From: Symbiodinium natans
Taxonomy: Eukaryota > Sar > Dinophyceae > Suessiales > Symbiodiniaceae
DNA: 64,000 nucleotides
NCBI GenBank assembly: GCA_905221605.1
Contig: CAJNDS010001668.1
Span: forward strand, 1-64,000
Direction: 5' to 3'
This document shows, in pieces, positions 44,711 through 53,542 of this stretch. A program made the translations under genes and the position numbers. The first letter of the stretch is position 1. Each line of letters starts with the position of its first letter. Below the pieces are notes generated by a model, which saw only the letters and a list, made by a program, of their open reading frames with translations, ran no database searches and had not been told where the DNA came from.

Positions 44711-44780
44711 AAATAGCGCGACGGCTCTCGTGTGGGCGCGCAATCATTGCGGATGACATCTTGTCCTGAGCTCATGCAGA

Positions 44781-44785
44781 GCTAT
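44781..44785. other. Target-site duplication, left (GCTAT)
   Basis: GCTAT directly abuts the left LTR and is repeated at 52,788-52,792. A single GCTAT stands at the orthologous empty site 56,160-56,164. Confidence 0.95.
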
Positions 44786-44912
44786 TACGAAACTTTTCCA
44801 CTTCAAGCAAAAGCGCCTGTGTCATTGCACACTCGATGGAAAACATGATGTGCACAAGTAAAATCACTTTGGGGTAAAACAGGGGTGTGCTACTGTACTT
44901 TCACCTTTTGCA
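44786..44912 (-). repeat. 3' LTR (127 bp)
   Basis: On the minus strand it starts TGCAAAAGG and ends GTTTCGTA. Identical to 52,661-52,787. The LTR is short, and the TG...TA ends are a slight departure from TG...CA. Confidence 0.96.
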
Positions 44913-44921
44913 CCCCTCCTT
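44913..44921 (-). promoter_or_regulatory. Polypurine tract
   Basis: Minus-strand AAGGAGGGG immediately upstream of the 3' LTR TGCAAAAG, the expected plus-strand DNA primer site of an LTR retroelement. Confidence 0.85.
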
Positions 44922-45206
44922 AGGACATTCGTCGTACAGACGAGTGTACTACAGAATCTGCCCAAAATCTATACAGGGAAAACTGCCACCACTAGCATTC
45001 TCGGTAGAACTCGAGAGAAACTTCAAACACATATCCACAGATTTCAAATCCCTGTACATCTTCCCCATTCGAGGATGGAAACAGTTGGACTTGCAATCTT
45101 TCAAGTTTAAACACGACTCAAAGTCGCACACGTCTCGCATCTAGCTTCACAGCTCAGTTGGGCTCGCAGTTGCATCTCAGGTCATCTCGCTCCATCTGGG
45201 TCCTCA
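44922..45206 (-). other. 3' untranslated region of the retrotransposon
   Basis: 285 bp between the pol stop codon and the polypurine tract. No further open frame is recognised. Confidence 0.7.
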
Positions 45207-48200
45207 TCATGGGTTGCATTGCCTGCATCCCTCATATCCTTCACGGACTGCTTGTTCACGAGTGAGCAACCGAACATGTCGCCCATCATGCTGTGCCTTC
45301 CGGACCATTCCACACGTCTGACTATGGAACCGCAGGCCTGTGTTGCCAATCAGTGCCACCTGTCTCTGATTCCACCCGTGTCCACCTTGATGCACAGGTT
45401 GAGCTTGTACTCGGACTTGGGGTTCATCTTGCCGTCGAGGTTCACCTGCTCGAAGAGGTTCATCCGGTCGTCGAAGTTCATCTGGTCGTCGAGGTTCATC
45501 TTCTCGTCGAGGTTCATCTGGTCGTAGAGGTTCATCTGGTCGTCGAGGTTCATCTGGTCGTCGAGGTTCATCTGGTCCACATAGTGGTGGTTCCCCTTCC
45601 TCATCTGGCTCATGTTCCCATTCCTCTTCATCTTCTGTTCGATCAGTCGTCGTCGCCATCCTCTGTAGGTCTCCAAGTCGCTTTTCCTTCCATGCCATTT
45701 GCCATACCATGTACAGCACGGTCATCAGGATCACCAAACCCGCAGCCACCAGGAGAACACCACCCCATTGGTTGACCTTGATCTCCAGGCTCAAGGCGCT
45801 CATAATCGTGATGCCACTTTGCTCAAGCTCACGATCTCTTCCAAAGGCTTCTGCTCCATTCGCGGTTCTCATTGCATCCATCATCACCAGCAAACGAATC
45901 ACCTTGGCATTCATCTGCTCATACTTCTGCTTGTTTCTGTTCGGACACTCGAAGCCACCATAGCCCAGGCGAGACATCAGGAATCCATAGCGTTCTGAGC
46001 TTAGCGCCTTTGTACCTATGTCAGCAGTATTTAGGTACGTGGACACTGTTCCCAGTTCCAAGGTTCCCCTCGAAGTTTCCCTCTGTACCCATAGCAGTTT
46101 CGTTTCCAGATGACGCACTTTCGACACGCCACGCTTTTGGAGCAATGATCGGGCGCTAGACGAGTCTAGCCGGCATAACAACCGACAAGGTGTGCTTGAA
46201 AGCGTCTTGATCACGTGCCCAACATACATCAGTTCTGCTGCCGTGGAACAACATGCCATGAGCTCTGCTTCGCATGACGACAGAGAAATCGAGCCTTGCT
46301 TCCTCACGAAGCTGAAGGTCGCGTTCCCATTCAAGTAGACGTGGCCACACGTCGATGACACCCTCGTCCAATGTCCAGCCCAGTCACTATCGCTCATGCC
46401 CTCAACCAAATCCGGTTTGCCGCTGTTCTCTATTTGCAGCCTTGTTGCCTCCTCTCGACTGAGCTTTCTCTCATCCAAACTTGACCTTCCCGGATACGTC
46501 CATGCCAACGTGAGACACACATCAGCTGTGGCTAACAGATACTCTGCTAAGTGACAGGCATGCTTCCACATACGCTTCGTTGGCCGACTCATCGACCTTG
46601 CCAAGTGTGCGATGGTCCATTGGGCATCTGGTCTATCTGGGCTGAGGTACAGGAAGCTTCCGACTGCCGCTCTGAACTTCGAAGCCTCCAGCTCCTGCAA
46701 GGGCTCTGACTCATCCATTTTGGCAATTTCTGGACTGCACGGCGTTTTCCTCACTCTCGGCCTTTTCAGGTCCAACACACCACAAATCTTCTCCAAGTAC
46801 TTCTTGTCGACTCGCACCTCAATGCCAGACTCGGTGATTAGTAACTCTTTCTTCAGGAACTTCAGGCTATCACCTATGTTCTTCACGGGTTCTGAGACTT
46901 CCAGCTTGTACTTCTTCTCCAGGATCTCAGTTACCTTTCGTGTGTTCTCTGGGGTTCCAGCTAGCAAGCCATCATCGACATGAACTGTTGCACCCAAACC
47001 TGGCTGTCCAAACGCTGCCGGACATGCTTCATCTGGCACCAAGCCAGCTGTAGCCAGGTCCGCCGCCAGCTGTTCTCCCCACCACGCAGACGCTGCCTGC
47101 TGTCCTGGCAAGCAACGATGGTCTCTATATGGGAGGCCGTCCAACATCACATAAAGCTCTTGACGCTGCTTCACCTCGAGGAAAGCATCCTTCACGTCGA
47201 AGCTAACCATTTGCCACCCTGGTCGGGAAACCATGAGGGCCGGCAACAGCTTTGCAATTGATGGATTGGTGCTTGGGGCATACACGTCTGTCCTGTTTGG
47301 GTCCCATATCTTCAGCTGCTTGCACACTAACCTCGCCCTTCTCTTCCACTTCGCCTCACGGTACCGCCAGTCCATCACATGCTTCGTCTGCAACAACTCT
47401 GCGTTCTCAGGTAAGGACGATACCTGTTCCAACACTCCCATGTCAAGGAGTCGCTTCACTTCGGTCTTCCTGCTCTCAGCATCCACTTGGTTCATCTCGT
47501 GTTCCGACAGTTCTGGAGGCCCCTCATTCTCAGTCCTGTTACGCCAAAGCTCTCCCCAATCAATGCTCTCTTCTCCCTCTTCTACCTCAGACCAAATCTC
47601 CCACTCTTCCATGTCACCCCACTCCTCTTCTAGGTGCTCATCCAATGTGTAGTACTCAGCATCTGCAACTTTCACGGTTGAAACCCTTGAGGTCTTTGGT
47701 GGCGATGAGCTCCCAGCATAAAGTGGAGGTGCATTCAGCGGGACGTTCTTCTCCTCCGGCATCGGTCGCTTTTCTCCACGCTTGTCTTCTTCCTTGTCAC
47801 TTGGTTCGGGCTCAGATCTCTTCTGTCCTGCTCCTGCCTCGATGTCCATCTCTTCTCGCACGCCATCACCAGTTCTGCCTTCCGACGGGGCTGAGCTAGC
47901 ATGCTGTGACGATGGTGTCGAAACCCCTCCTGGCTCTTCATTGCTAGATTGTCTTGCACCTGACTGCGATGATGAACTTGAAGAATCAGATCCTGCCTCA
48001 TCTGGTGCCTTCAACGCTGCCTCCTTTGGTCCTTCCATTGGCATCACTGGCATGTCCGGTACCACATTCGGCTTTGTCCTGTCTTTCATAGCCGGAATCA
48101 CGACTTTTCCCAGGCTGCTCAACGAAAACTTGTACGGTTTGCCTTGGAATTCTTTCAGCATATGCTTGCTCCACCTTTCCTGTGGATTCAGCCTCCGGAC

Positions 48201-50888
48201 CGTTGTTGACAGGTACAAACCAAGCGCTGTTCCACACACATGCATGTCATTCACCAGCGATTTTCCAAGCCACAGGCCTTTCACGAACTTCGGGCGTCCT
48301 TTCTTTCGATGGCCTTGACTCAACGCAAACAGGACCACCTCGCCGAAACATGCCAACTTCCCATTGTAGGCCAAGCCAAATGCCTTCTCGAACGAAGTCG
48401 TTCCAGCTCTGACTGCAAACGTGTTCTGAAGCATTGAGGCATGCACATACGCCCAGCCTGCAATCTCATCTCTCGTCCGAATCTCCGTTCCCGATTGAGC
48501 CTTCACCTGTTCCAACAAAGTTGATGCTAGATCTCGAATGTTCTGAACGCATTGTTCTGCCATTCCATTTGTTGCATGCTCATGAGGTTGTGACGGTCTC
48601 GCCACGGTCTTCAAACCCAACTTCGTCCTGGAGTGACAAATCATCTTGGTCAAGGCTGCTGCAGAAGGCTCATTGTCTGACCTGATCACCACGCCTTGAT
48701 ATCCCAGATAGGATATGAAGCCTAAGATTTCTTTCGCTGCATACACCAGTGATTGATCACCTTTCGACTCTAGGGGTATGGCTCTTGACATTCCTGTCGT
48801 CTTGTCCACAGCCACCACCACAACCATCGCATCTTTGTCCTTAGGAGCACTTCGCATGAAGTCTAGTTCACCTCCCGTGACATCGGTGTAAAAGAAGTCG
48901 AATGCAATGATTGGGTCCCCGCCATCGGTGTCATGTTGTTCTCCATCCTGACGGTGAGCATCTCTCCTTGATCTGCAACTTACGCAGTAGCTGCACCATT
49001 CCTTGAACGGCACATGAGTGAGCTCATGCTCGGCAATCTCATCAGCAGTTGGTTGCTTAGGAAGTCGCTCTCCACGTGGTTGATGTTCATGAGGTTTCGC
49101 CGCATTCTCCAGCGCCATCGCATCCTCCAGTGCTCTCTTCTTTGAGTGACTCATCAACCTCTGGAACATAACTTTCTTGGAACCAGACATCCCCAGTCCC
49201 AAAGCTTTGCACGCTTCTCGTAGTTCTCGAGCACTCGAATCCTCGTTCAACCGCAGTCCCTCTACTACCACATGGTCTTCTTCTCCACATCCGATCAACA
49301 TTGGGGCGGGACTTGCGCCCACCGGTTCTTCATGTCCGTCATGATCACATACACCTGGGAGTTCGATTGGGCTCATTTGTTCATGCGGATCAGCTACGCT
49401 CATCTCTTCGGCATACAGATCAAGATCAACGGGCCAATCTTTCACTTCATCTGCCTCGGAAGTTCCAGCTTCAGCAACGAGCGTGAGGCCGTAGTGATCG
49501 GGGTCACCTTTCGTACGATGCATAATGGTGAATATCAGGACTGCTGCATCGCCATGTTCAATCACCTCACTCAGGTTCTCCACGTTTTCCAGGGGTTCCT
49601 GGAAGTCCACAAGCTCCCACGCTTCCTGCCTGAACACCAAAGTCGTGCGATACTTCCACAAATGCACTGACATGTCATCTGAAGGATCGAGGCGGACCTT
49701 ATCTCTCTTCAAGATGCAAGGATCACCACAGTCGAGGAAATTCCACCCTGGAGAAAGTCCGTGGATGTTGAAATGTGGTTGCACTATAATCCGACCTTCT
49801 TTGCTTGCTCGAACACATTCTTCTTCTGGTTCTTTCACCTCATCATCCCGGACCATGAACACTCTGGCATCAACCACAAGGCTATTCCTTCGGAATGAGA
49901 CCGGCACTTCTATCTCTTCGGGATCATTGCACAGATGCAGGAGTCCATTCCTGTGGTCGAGGCTCCAACCTTTCTTCAGCAATCTCCCTAGTGAGATCAG
50001 GGGCGCACCAACATCGGACGCGTAGAACTCCTCTTGGATCATCGCTGGGCCTAGGTCCAAGGTGATCTTCCTGCTACCATGGTTCTTCATCTCTTTCCCT
50101 TGGGCGTCGACCATTCGAACTGGTGCACTCGAACCCCTGTCTCCAAGATTCGCTTCCAACCATGCTCGCGGCATCACACTGAGGTCAGCACCTGAATCCA
50201 AGACCACCTCCTGAGGTAGCCCTTCAGAGAGAGCGCTGTAGCGCTCGTCAGACCTGCTGCTGATCCCTCTTACTTCTGCATGTGCAACCCATTCTTCATC
50301 TCCAAGCAATGCATCATCTAAGCTCATGTCCACGACGCTGTACGTCTCCCAAGCAAAGTCGATGACTTCCAATTCATCCTCACCATCAACCATGGAATGT
50401 TCGATCACTCTGCACCACCACGACTCATTGTCTGACACATACGACTCTGAACCCTCGCTGTCCATCTCATAGACCGTTGTCATTGGGACATCAAGTCGAT
50501 CACTGTCTGCAAGATCAAACACACGCTTCACACTTGCTGTTCCGGTCGATGAATTTGAGCTCGATGCGGACAAACTGTTCCCCGATGCGGACGACGTATC
50601 ATTCTGGTTGACGTTTCGAACTTTGTCCTTCATCCAACACTCATTGCCCCAATGCCCTGACTTCCCGCAGATTCGACAAGCATCATGAGAAAGCCTTTCT
50701 TTGCCCTTTCCTCCTTTCTTTCCTCTGTCCTTTCCTCCTTTGCTCCAATCATTCCTGCTCCATGAGGACTGTTTTCCTTTTCCTCCTTTCTCATAGCCTT
50801 TTCCTTTGCCTGGACGACTCTCATATCCTCCTTTGCCACCTTTGCCTTTTGCCGTTCTTTCCTCCATGCTTTCCTCCATCTTTGCCAC
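45207..50888 (-). CDS. pol: Copia Pol polyprotein with unusual C-terminal extension
   Basis: An open frame of 1,893 codons, probably reached by frameshift from gag. Numbering from its first codon: GK-rich start, then a CCHC knuckle (Cys71, Cys74, His79, Cys84). The protease DSGA has Asp231. The integrase HHCC zinc motif lies near 615-640, and the integrase core has Asp664, Asp738 and Glu778 (NGMAEQ). Reverse transcriptase spans about 1,140-1,400, with VHVDD catalytic Asp1305/Asp1306. RNase H has Asp1500, Glu1540 and Asp1623. After RNase H come a hydrophobic helix at about 1,704-1,731, an acidic segment, about nine PDEPRR-type hexapeptides (about 1,771-1,823), and a terminal zinc-type motif. 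That motif (His1855, Cys1859, Cys1888, Cys1891) resembles the Ada metal-binding domain. The extension is not typical of copia Pol. No stops or frameshifts; likely functional. Confidence 0.96.
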   Translation of the reverse strand: MAKMEESMEERTAKGKGGKGGYESRPGKGKGYEKGGKGKQSSWSRNDWSKGGKDRGKKGGKGKERLSHDACRICGKSGHWGNECWMKDKVRNVNQNDTSSASGNSLSASSSNSSTGTASVKRVFDLADSDRLDVPMTTVYEMDSEGSESYVSDNESWWCRVIEHSMVDGEDELEVIDFAWETYSVVDMSLDDALLGDEEWVAHAEVRGISSRSDERYSALSEGLPQEVVLDSGADLSVMPRAWLEANLGDRGSSAPVRMVDAQGKEMKNHGSRKITLDLGPAMIQEEFYASDVGAPLISLGRLLKKGWSLDHRNGLLHLCNDPEEIEVPVSFRRNSLVVDARVFMVRDDEVKEPEEECVRASKEGRIIVQPHFNIHGLSPGWNFLDCGDPCILKRDKVRLDPSDDMSVHLWKYRTTLVFRQEAWELVDFQEPLENVENLSEVIEHGDAAVLIFTIMHRTKGDPDHYGLTLVAEAGTSEADEVKDWPVDLDLYAEEMSVADPHEQMSPIELPGVCDHDGHEEPVGASPAPMLIGCGEEDHVVVEGLRLNEDSSARELREACKALGLGMSGSKKVMFQRLMSHSKKRALEDAMALENAAKPHEHQPRGERLPKQPTADEIAEHELTHVPFKEWCSYCVSCRSRRDAHRQDGEQHDTDGGDPIIAFDFFYTDVTGGELDFMRSAPKDKDAMVVVVAVDKTTGMSRAIPLESKGDQSLVYAAKEILGFISYLGYQGVVIRSDNEPSAAALTKMICHSRTKLGLKTVARPSQPHEHATNGMAEQCVQNIRDLASTLLEQVKAQSGTEIRTRDEIAGWAYVHASMLQNTFAVRAGTTSFEKAFGLAYNGKLACFGEVVLFALSQGHRKKGRPKFVKGLWLGKSLVNDMHVCGTALGLYLSTTVRRLNPQERWSKHMLKEFQGKPYKFSLSSLGKVVIPAMKDRTKPNVVPDMPVMPMEGPKEAALKAPDEAGSDSSSSSSQSGARQSSNEEPGGVSTPSSQHASSAPSEGRTGDGVREEMDIEAGAGQKRSEPEPSDKEEDKRGEKRPMPEEKNVPLNAPPLYAGSSSPPKTSRVSTVKVADAEYYTLDEHLEEEWGDMEEWEIWSEVEEGEESIDWGELWRNRTENEGPPELSEHEMNQVDAESRKTEVKRLLDMGVLEQVSSLPENAELLQTKHVMDWRYREAKWKRRARLVCKQLKIWDPNRTDVYAPSTNPSIAKLLPALMVSRPGWQMVSFDVKDAFLEVKQRQELYVMLDGLPYRDHRCLPGQQAASAWWGEQLAADLATAGLVPDEACPAAFGQPGLGATVHVDDGLLAGTPENTRKVTEILEKKYKLEVSEPVKNIGDSLKFLKKELLITESGIEVRVDKKYLEKICGVLDLKRPRVRKTPCSPEIAKMDESEPLQELEASKFRAAVGSFLYLSPDRPDAQWTIAHLARSMSRPTKRMWKHACHLAEYLLATADVCLTLAWTYPGRSSLDERKLSREEATRLQIENSGKPDLVEGMSDSDWAGHWTRVSSTCGHVYLNGNATFSFVRKQGSISLSSCEAELMACCSTAAELMYVGHVIKTLSSTPCRLLCRLDSSSARSLLQKRGVSKVRHLETKLLWVQRETSRGTLELGTVSTYLNTADIGTKALSSERYGFLMSRLGYGGFECPNRNKQKYEQMNAKVIRLLVMMDAMRTANGAEAFGRDRELEQSGITIMSALSLEIKVNQWGGVLLVAAGLVILMTVLYMVWQMAWKEKRLGDLQRMATTTDRTEDEEEWEHEPDEEGEPPLCGPDEPRRPDEPRRPDEPLRPDEPRREDEPRRPDELRRPDEPLRAGEPRRQDEPQVRVQAQPVHQGGHGWNQRQVALIGNTGLRFHSQTCGMVRKAQHDGRHVRLLTREQAVREGYEGCRQCNP
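50821..50888 (-). promoter_or_regulatory. Gag-Pol overlap, candidate +1 frameshift region
   Basis: The gag and pol frames overlap by 68 bases, and pol lies in the +1 frame. The overlap is a run of GGC/AAA/AGG codons; the gag frame reads AAA AGG CAA AGG TGG CAA AGG AGG. Repeated AGG codons recall the hungry-codon context of Ty1 but the exact site is not identifiable. A single-base indel in the assembly would give the same picture. Confidence 0.5.
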
Positions 50889-51897
50889 CTCCTTTGCCAG
50901 CCCCTTTACCCCATTTGCCCTTTCCTTTAGGCCATCCTTTCACACGATCGACATCCATGGGGCTCGGGCCGTTCGGATCATCATACGAAGGTTTCTGCGG
51001 TGCCCCTCCTGTCACGATTTGCGAAGACCACTTCTGTGTAGAACGCTCCCACCGAAGGATCATGTCTCTCATGCTCTCATACGTGGAATCGTCCCCAATG
51101 GTGATTGTCAAGTGTGACCGAACTTGCTGAGGCAAAACACGCAACAAGATTGCACTCTGCATCTCATTCGGAACTGGCTTTCCCGACGCCTGCTCGTACT
51201 TGCGGAAGAGGTCCTCCAGACGTAGCACCTGCTCCAGGAGATTCCCTTGATTCATTGCCGGAAACTGTGAGATTGCTCCCAACAGTGCAAGCGCTCGTGT
51301 CTTGTTGGTGGGTGCCAGCACATTGTTTAGCACACGCCATGTCTCGAATCCATTGGCACCGGTGACACTCTTGAGGATTTGGAGAGGCCTTTCTCGAAGC
51401 ATGCTCGTGAGGATTGCATACAGCTGCTTTCCCTGTAGAATGGCATCGTCGGTCATAGTGGCTTCTTCACAAGGCGAACTCAAATCCTGCTCTACCTCTT
51501 CAATCGCAGTATACATCTCAGGGCTTATTGCAAGGATCCACTGCTTGAAGCTCCAACTCCAATCTTGCCATTGCGTTAGCTCTTCTTCTCGGTCTTTGGG
51601 CTTGAAAGGGTCAGGTCGAGGGATGAACTTTGTCCACCCCGTCGGAGCTTCCTTCCTGGAACCAAGGTGAGTGACCGCTTCTTTCAATTCTTCTGACTGT
51701 CTTTGCTGCTCAATGGACATGGACTGAAACAAACCCATGAAAGAACGATTCTGCTCTTGGCCCTGCATCACCATGTTGCCTAAGGCTTCCAAAATCTGAG
51801 GCACACTCGCAGTTGCAGACTGAGGCGATGTTGGCTGGGACTGTGCAAACGGATTCGGGGCTGAGGAAGGTTGGGATTGACCTTGAGGAGACGCCAT
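50821..51897 (-). CDS. gag: Copia Gag (capsid) protein
   Basis: 358 residues from the ATG at 51,897; a TTG four codons upstream is also in frame. A Ser/Gln/Pro-rich N-terminus precedes a helical region typical of copia Gag (LTQWQDWSWSFKQWIL, then MLRERPLQIL and a WRVLNN segment resembling the UBN2/gag core). The C-terminus is Gly/Lys-rich (WGKGAGKGGGKDGGKHGGKN), a likely RNA-binding tail. The zinc knuckle normally at the end of Gag is in the other frame, within pol, so only the frameshift product would carry it. The stop codon of a separate leader ORF lies 8 bases ahead of this ATG, and a TTGATTGCAG sequence between them could be a splice or spliced-leader acceptor. Confidence 0.93.
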   Translation of the reverse strand: MASPQGQSQPSSAPNPFAQSQPTSPQSATASVPQILEALGNMVMQGQEQNRSFMGLFQSMSIEQQRQSEELKEAVTHLGSRKEAPTGWTKFIPRPDPFKPKDREEELTQWQDWSWSFKQWILAISPEMYTAIEEVEQDLSSPCEEATMTDDAILQGKQLYAILTSMLRERPLQILKSVTGANGFETWRVLNNVLAPTNKTRALALLGAISQFPAMNQGNLLEQVLRLEDLFRKYEQASGKPVPNEMQSAILLRVLPQQVRSHLTITIGDDSTYESMRDMILRWERSTQKWSSQIVTGGAPQKPSYDDPNGPSPMDVDRVKGWPKGKGKWGKGAGKGGGKDGGKHGGKNGKRQRWQRRI

Positions 51898-51905
51898 GAC
51901 TGCAA

Positions 51906-52490
51906 TCAAAGCTCAACGGAACCCTCAGACTGCTTCAATGCCACCTTGAACTTCAACCTCTTTGGTGTAGGCTCACTGGTCTCGGTCAGGTCAAGCGGTT
52001 CACTTCGAGGCTCCAGCGACTGTTCGAACACGTCCGATCCGGTGTTCTCGCCCTGGTCCAACCTAGACAAGATCTCCAGGTCACGCTCAAACGTCTTGCC
52101 CTCTTCAGTCGCGTGCACAAAGTTCTCTTGAGCACTCCACTCTACAGCTTCACAAAACACGTTGTCTGTTGCAATGAACCGAAAATCTTCCAAGATGCTC
52201 TGGTTCTTGTTCAAACACTTTTCAGCCAAAGCGAAAACGTCCTCGATCCTGCTCAGTCTGTCCAGCTTGGGCTCCAAACTCAAGCGAGCTGACTCCAGGA
52301 TGTTTTGCCAGCCTTTCTGGGTCCGATTCTCTGGCTTCGGTCGCAACAAGAGCTGCTCAAAGTAAAACTCACGCAGTTTCTGCTTTGCTTCCTCTAAAGC
52401 GCCCCACGTCGCCGTTGTGCCACAGCAGCCCACAGCGCGGTGGTAAAAGACAAGGAGGTTCTGGCCGCCCAGCTGCCCGTCTGCACCCCA
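51906..52490 (-). CDS. ATG-less leader ORF ahead of gag, unknown function
   Basis: 194 codons are open between a TAG at 52,491-52,493 and the TGA at 51,906, in a frame different from gag. Strikingly, no ATG occurs anywhere in it. The translation is protein-like: helical and charged (EEAKQKLREFYFEQLLL), balanced hydrophobics, then an acidic segment and a basic PKRLKFK near the end that could be a nuclear signal. Possibilities: it starts at a non-ATG codon (GTG at 52,433), it is an exon joined by splicing, or it is a captured host fragment. I recognise no domain. Confidence 0.45.
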   Translation of the reverse strand, partial: WGADGQLGGQNLLVFYHRAVGCCGTTATWGALEEAKQKLREFYFEQLLLRPKPENRTQKGWQNILESARLSLEPKLDRLSRIEDVFALAEKCLNKNQSILEDFRFIATDNVFCEAVEWSAQENFVHATEEGKTFERDLEILSRLDQGENTGSDVFEQSLEPRSEPLDLTETSEPTPKRLKFKVALKQSEGSVEL

Positions 52491-52639
52491 CTAGGCCGCT
52501 TCCAGCAGCCCAGGCACAAAGGAAGCTATGAAGAGGATCCAACCCTCAGAGGCACAAACCTACAGCTGGGGCACTACCTACCCTACTGTCGAGGCTAGGG
52601 TCCAGGCCTCTTTCCCGGAGCTCAGGTACCCAAGGGTGG

Positions 52640-52660
52640 ACCTTCACAGCTCCGCTACCA
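52640..52660 (-). promoter_or_regulatory. Primer-binding site
   Basis: Minus-strand TGGTAGCGGAGC directly follows the 5' LTR. It closely resembles the TGGTATCAGAGC site of many copia elements, which pairs with the 3' end of initiator methionine tRNA. Confidence 0.85.
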
Positions 52661-52787
52661 TACGAAACTTTTCCACTTCAAGCAAAAGCGCCTGTGTCAT
52701 TGCACACTCGATGGAAAACATGATGTGCACAAGTAAAATCACTTTGGGGTAAAACAGGGGTGTGCTACTGTACTTTCACCTTTTGCA
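52661..52787 (-). repeat. 5' LTR (127 bp)
   Basis: Identical to 44,786-44,912 and followed on the plus strand by the right target-site duplication GCTAT. Confidence 0.96.
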
Positions 52788-52933
52788 GCTATGCTTTGAT
52801 CTGTTCACAACATGGCAGCAGGCGCCTCAGGCCATGTGGGACTTTTGCATGCTGGCATGTGTACGTGGAATTATGCATTCATTCATCCTATGTACGCTTT
52901 GCAAACTTCGTGGACGGAACCTCGTCCGGTGCT
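52788..52933 (+). repeat. Right flank of the insertion, paralogous to 56,160-56,305
   Basis: About 146 bp matching 56,160-56,305 with a handful of substitutions (for example ACATGG against ACACGG near 52,810). Similarity ends after CCGGTGCT in both copies. Together with the left flank it shows that the retrotransposon split a duplicated segment. Confidence 0.93.
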
Positions 52934-53033
52934 GAGAGCTTTTGTTGCGATCACTGTTGCATTAGACCAGTCATCACACCCACGCTGTGTCGTCGCTTTC
53001 CTTCCTGGTTCGAGGTAGATGTGAAGTTGCAGC

Positions 53034-53492
53034 ATGCAGGCTTTAGGTAGGAAGTCGCAGGAACTTAGCAAGCGCGGGCTCGTTGAGAAGCATGGGTACG
53101 GCTGGCGGGCGCATTTTGCGCACATCCGCATGTGCGAGGAGAAGGGCACTTCGAGCAAGGAGAAGTCTATCAGAGGTCCGCTGCGTGACAGCAGAAGGAA
53201 AGCTCTTGCGGACTTGAAATCCATGCGAGAATGCGGCACGGCTGCCGAGTTGGTTGCTCGTGCGGCGAGACTGAAAGATCTGACCCTGCCTTCATGGGTG
53301 TCCAACGAAGCTTTGTCGACGCGGCACATGTCACTTTGCGGGCTGAACGTCCAGTACCCGTGGAGTCGACTGTTGATGCTGGGCTGCAAAACTATGGAAG
53401 TGAGGACCTATCCCCTCGGTCAGTACCGGTGCTTTTCGGAAGGACAGCAGATGAGGCAATCGCTCTGCAGAGGGCGCCATGGTACCTGTTGA
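53034..53492 (+). CDS. Probable protein with dinoflagellate-type basic module and ASCH-like segment
   Basis: 152 residues from an ATG that follows a TTGCAG acceptor-like sequence. Residues 20-82 (GYGWRAHFAHI, then SIRGPLRDSRRKALADLKSM and a GTAAELVARAARLKD helix) match a DNA-binding-like module I have seen repeatedly in dinoflagellate predictions. Residues 107-129 (QYPWSRLLMLGCKTMEVRTYPLG) match the start of an ASCH/PUA-like fold, which binds nucleic acids or modified nucleotides. The last 23 residues lose similarity, and an intron probably begins soon after the ASCH strand, so the 3' end is uncertain. Gene family identification is by eye only. Confidence 0.5.
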   Translation: MQALGRKSQELSKRGLVEKHGYGWRAHFAHIRMCEEKGTSSKEKSIRGPLRDSRRKALADLKSMRECGTAAELVARAARLKDLTLPSWVSNEALSTRHMSLCGLNVQYPWSRLLMLGCKTMEVRTYPLGQYRCFSEGQQMRQSLCRGRHGTC

Positions 53493-53542
53493 GATTGGAC
53501 CTCCTCCTGCACGGTCTCAGGTGATCGGCGTCATAGGCCGCC

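Larger units (their letters stand above)
44786..52787 (-). mobile_element. Complete Ty1/copia LTR retrotransposon (8,002 bp)
   Basis: Two 127-bp direct repeats with no difference that I can see flank a gag-pol coding region read on the minus strand. Order on the minus strand: 5' LTR, primer-binding site, leader with an ATG-less ORF, gag, pol (nucleocapsid zinc knuckle, protease, integrase, reverse transcriptase, RNase H, C-terminal extension), polypurine tract, 3' LTR. Integrase before reverse transcriptase places it in Ty1/copia. A 5-bp GCTAT duplication and an empty paralogous site prove the exact boundaries. Identical LTRs and intact frames imply a recent insertion. Confidence 0.97.

Noticed and set aside
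43760-44775. Open frames above 320 codons on the minus strand, with EFRAHGICDVFEAP repeats
   Set aside because: Products of a stop-free 42-bp minisatellite whose length is a multiple of three; equally open on the plus strand and in other frames.
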